From Eleginops maclovinus (taxonomy: Eukaryota > Chordata > Actinopteri > Perciformes > Eleginopidae): a stretch of DNA of 64,000 nucleotides. Under the pieces are notes generated by a model. It was given only the letters and a program-made list of their open reading frames with translations, was not told where the DNA came from and searched no databases. Location of the stretch: the NCBI RefSeq assembly GCF_036324505.1, contig NC_086352.1:35416344-35480343 (forward strand). Reading direction: 5' to 3'. Positions within the stretch are counted from its first letter, which is position 1; each line of letters begins with the position of its first letter. Made by a program: the position numbers and the translations under genes. Below are positions 63,727 through 64,000 of this stretch, in pieces.

Positions 63727-64000
63727 GTTAATCATAATAATATAAATTAAAGTTGCGAGCAGCGATAAGCGGGTCTTCGACGCTCCGCGCAGGTCATGCA
63801 GATGTGTTTTTCGGACTCGGCCGTAGGAAGTTTCAGGCCGATCGGAGAATGTACATGGGAGTAACAGCTGTAACATAAACATGTGATCTGTTGCCATGGT
63901 AACCAGTGATGTACATGTGAAGTTTGGTGGCGATCGGACCATTTTCCACGGAGTTACGGCGACATCGTGTTTTATTGCGAGGGATGCGCTCCCCTGGAAA
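63727..64000. repeat. Unclassified repeat-like sequence at the window end
   Basis: GC-richer than its surroundings, with phrases such as GTTGCGAGCAGCGATAAGCG and GAAGTTTGGTGGCGATCGG. It has the look of a widespread fish repeat. It is cut by the window edge and not assigned. Confidence 0.3.

Overview
The window is nuclear DNA from a teleost fish. Two host genes can be read exon by exon: LINS1 (Lines homologue, minus strand, 29.6-43.8 kb) and ASB7 (ankyrin repeat and SOCS box 7, plus strand, 52.1-61.9 kb). They lie head to head, as their orthologues do in other vertebrates (from memory, human 15q26.3). Nearly everything else is transposable elements, in a mix typical of fish: hAT, Tc1/mariner, piggyBac, an IS3EU-like element, L1-like, RTE/Rex3-like and L2/CR1-like LINEs, a tRNA-derived SINE and simple repeats. 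No rRNA, tRNA, CRISPR or bacterial-type gene was seen.

Layout. 1-1085 holds the endonuclease end of an L1-like LINE. 1553-12771 is a three-deep nest. An old hAT copy (1553-1779 and 12696-12771) was split by a 10.9 kb transposon (1780-12695, 6-bp target duplication CATATG). That transposon carries two convergent spliced genes: a HECT-type protein (plus strand) and an rve/IS3-type DDE transposase (minus strand). A 2.9 kb ZBED5-like hAT (8227-11144) then landed in the transposase intron. 12.8-18.8 kb holds a DNA element split by a KIAA1586-like hAT (13328-18568), which itself carries a Tc1 element (13848-15451). 18958-21874 is a second, almost identical copy of the ZBED5-like hAT. 22.5-25.9 kb is an hAT-Ac remnant split by a GTF2IRD2-like hAT. 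26448-28205 is a piggyBac. 28471-28940 is a small retroposed insert.

LINS1 has five coding exons (677 codons). Intron 2 holds a long-inverted-repeat element (about 32318-37575) with an RTE LINE inside. Intron 1 holds L1-like, L2-like, hAT and SINE pieces. Between LINS1 and ASB7 there are only hAT remnants, hAT MITEs and a possible LTR. ASB7 has three main coding exons (318 codons), a probable 5' exon with an in-frame upstream ATG, and a long 3' UTR. Its first intron carries a LINE fragment and a dead Tc1. The window ends in a LINE reverse-transcriptase fragment and an unclassified repeat.

The most unusual object is the 1780-12695 transposon. It encodes its own transposase plus an apparently complete HECT-fold protein with a SAM-like N terminus. 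At both ends it has inverted arrays of a short palindromic unit. Exons like the HECT gene's first exon recur in both arms of the separate inverted-repeat element in LINS1 intron 2. Exon limits were read by eye from splice sites and frame, and family names come from memory of the families; no searches were run.
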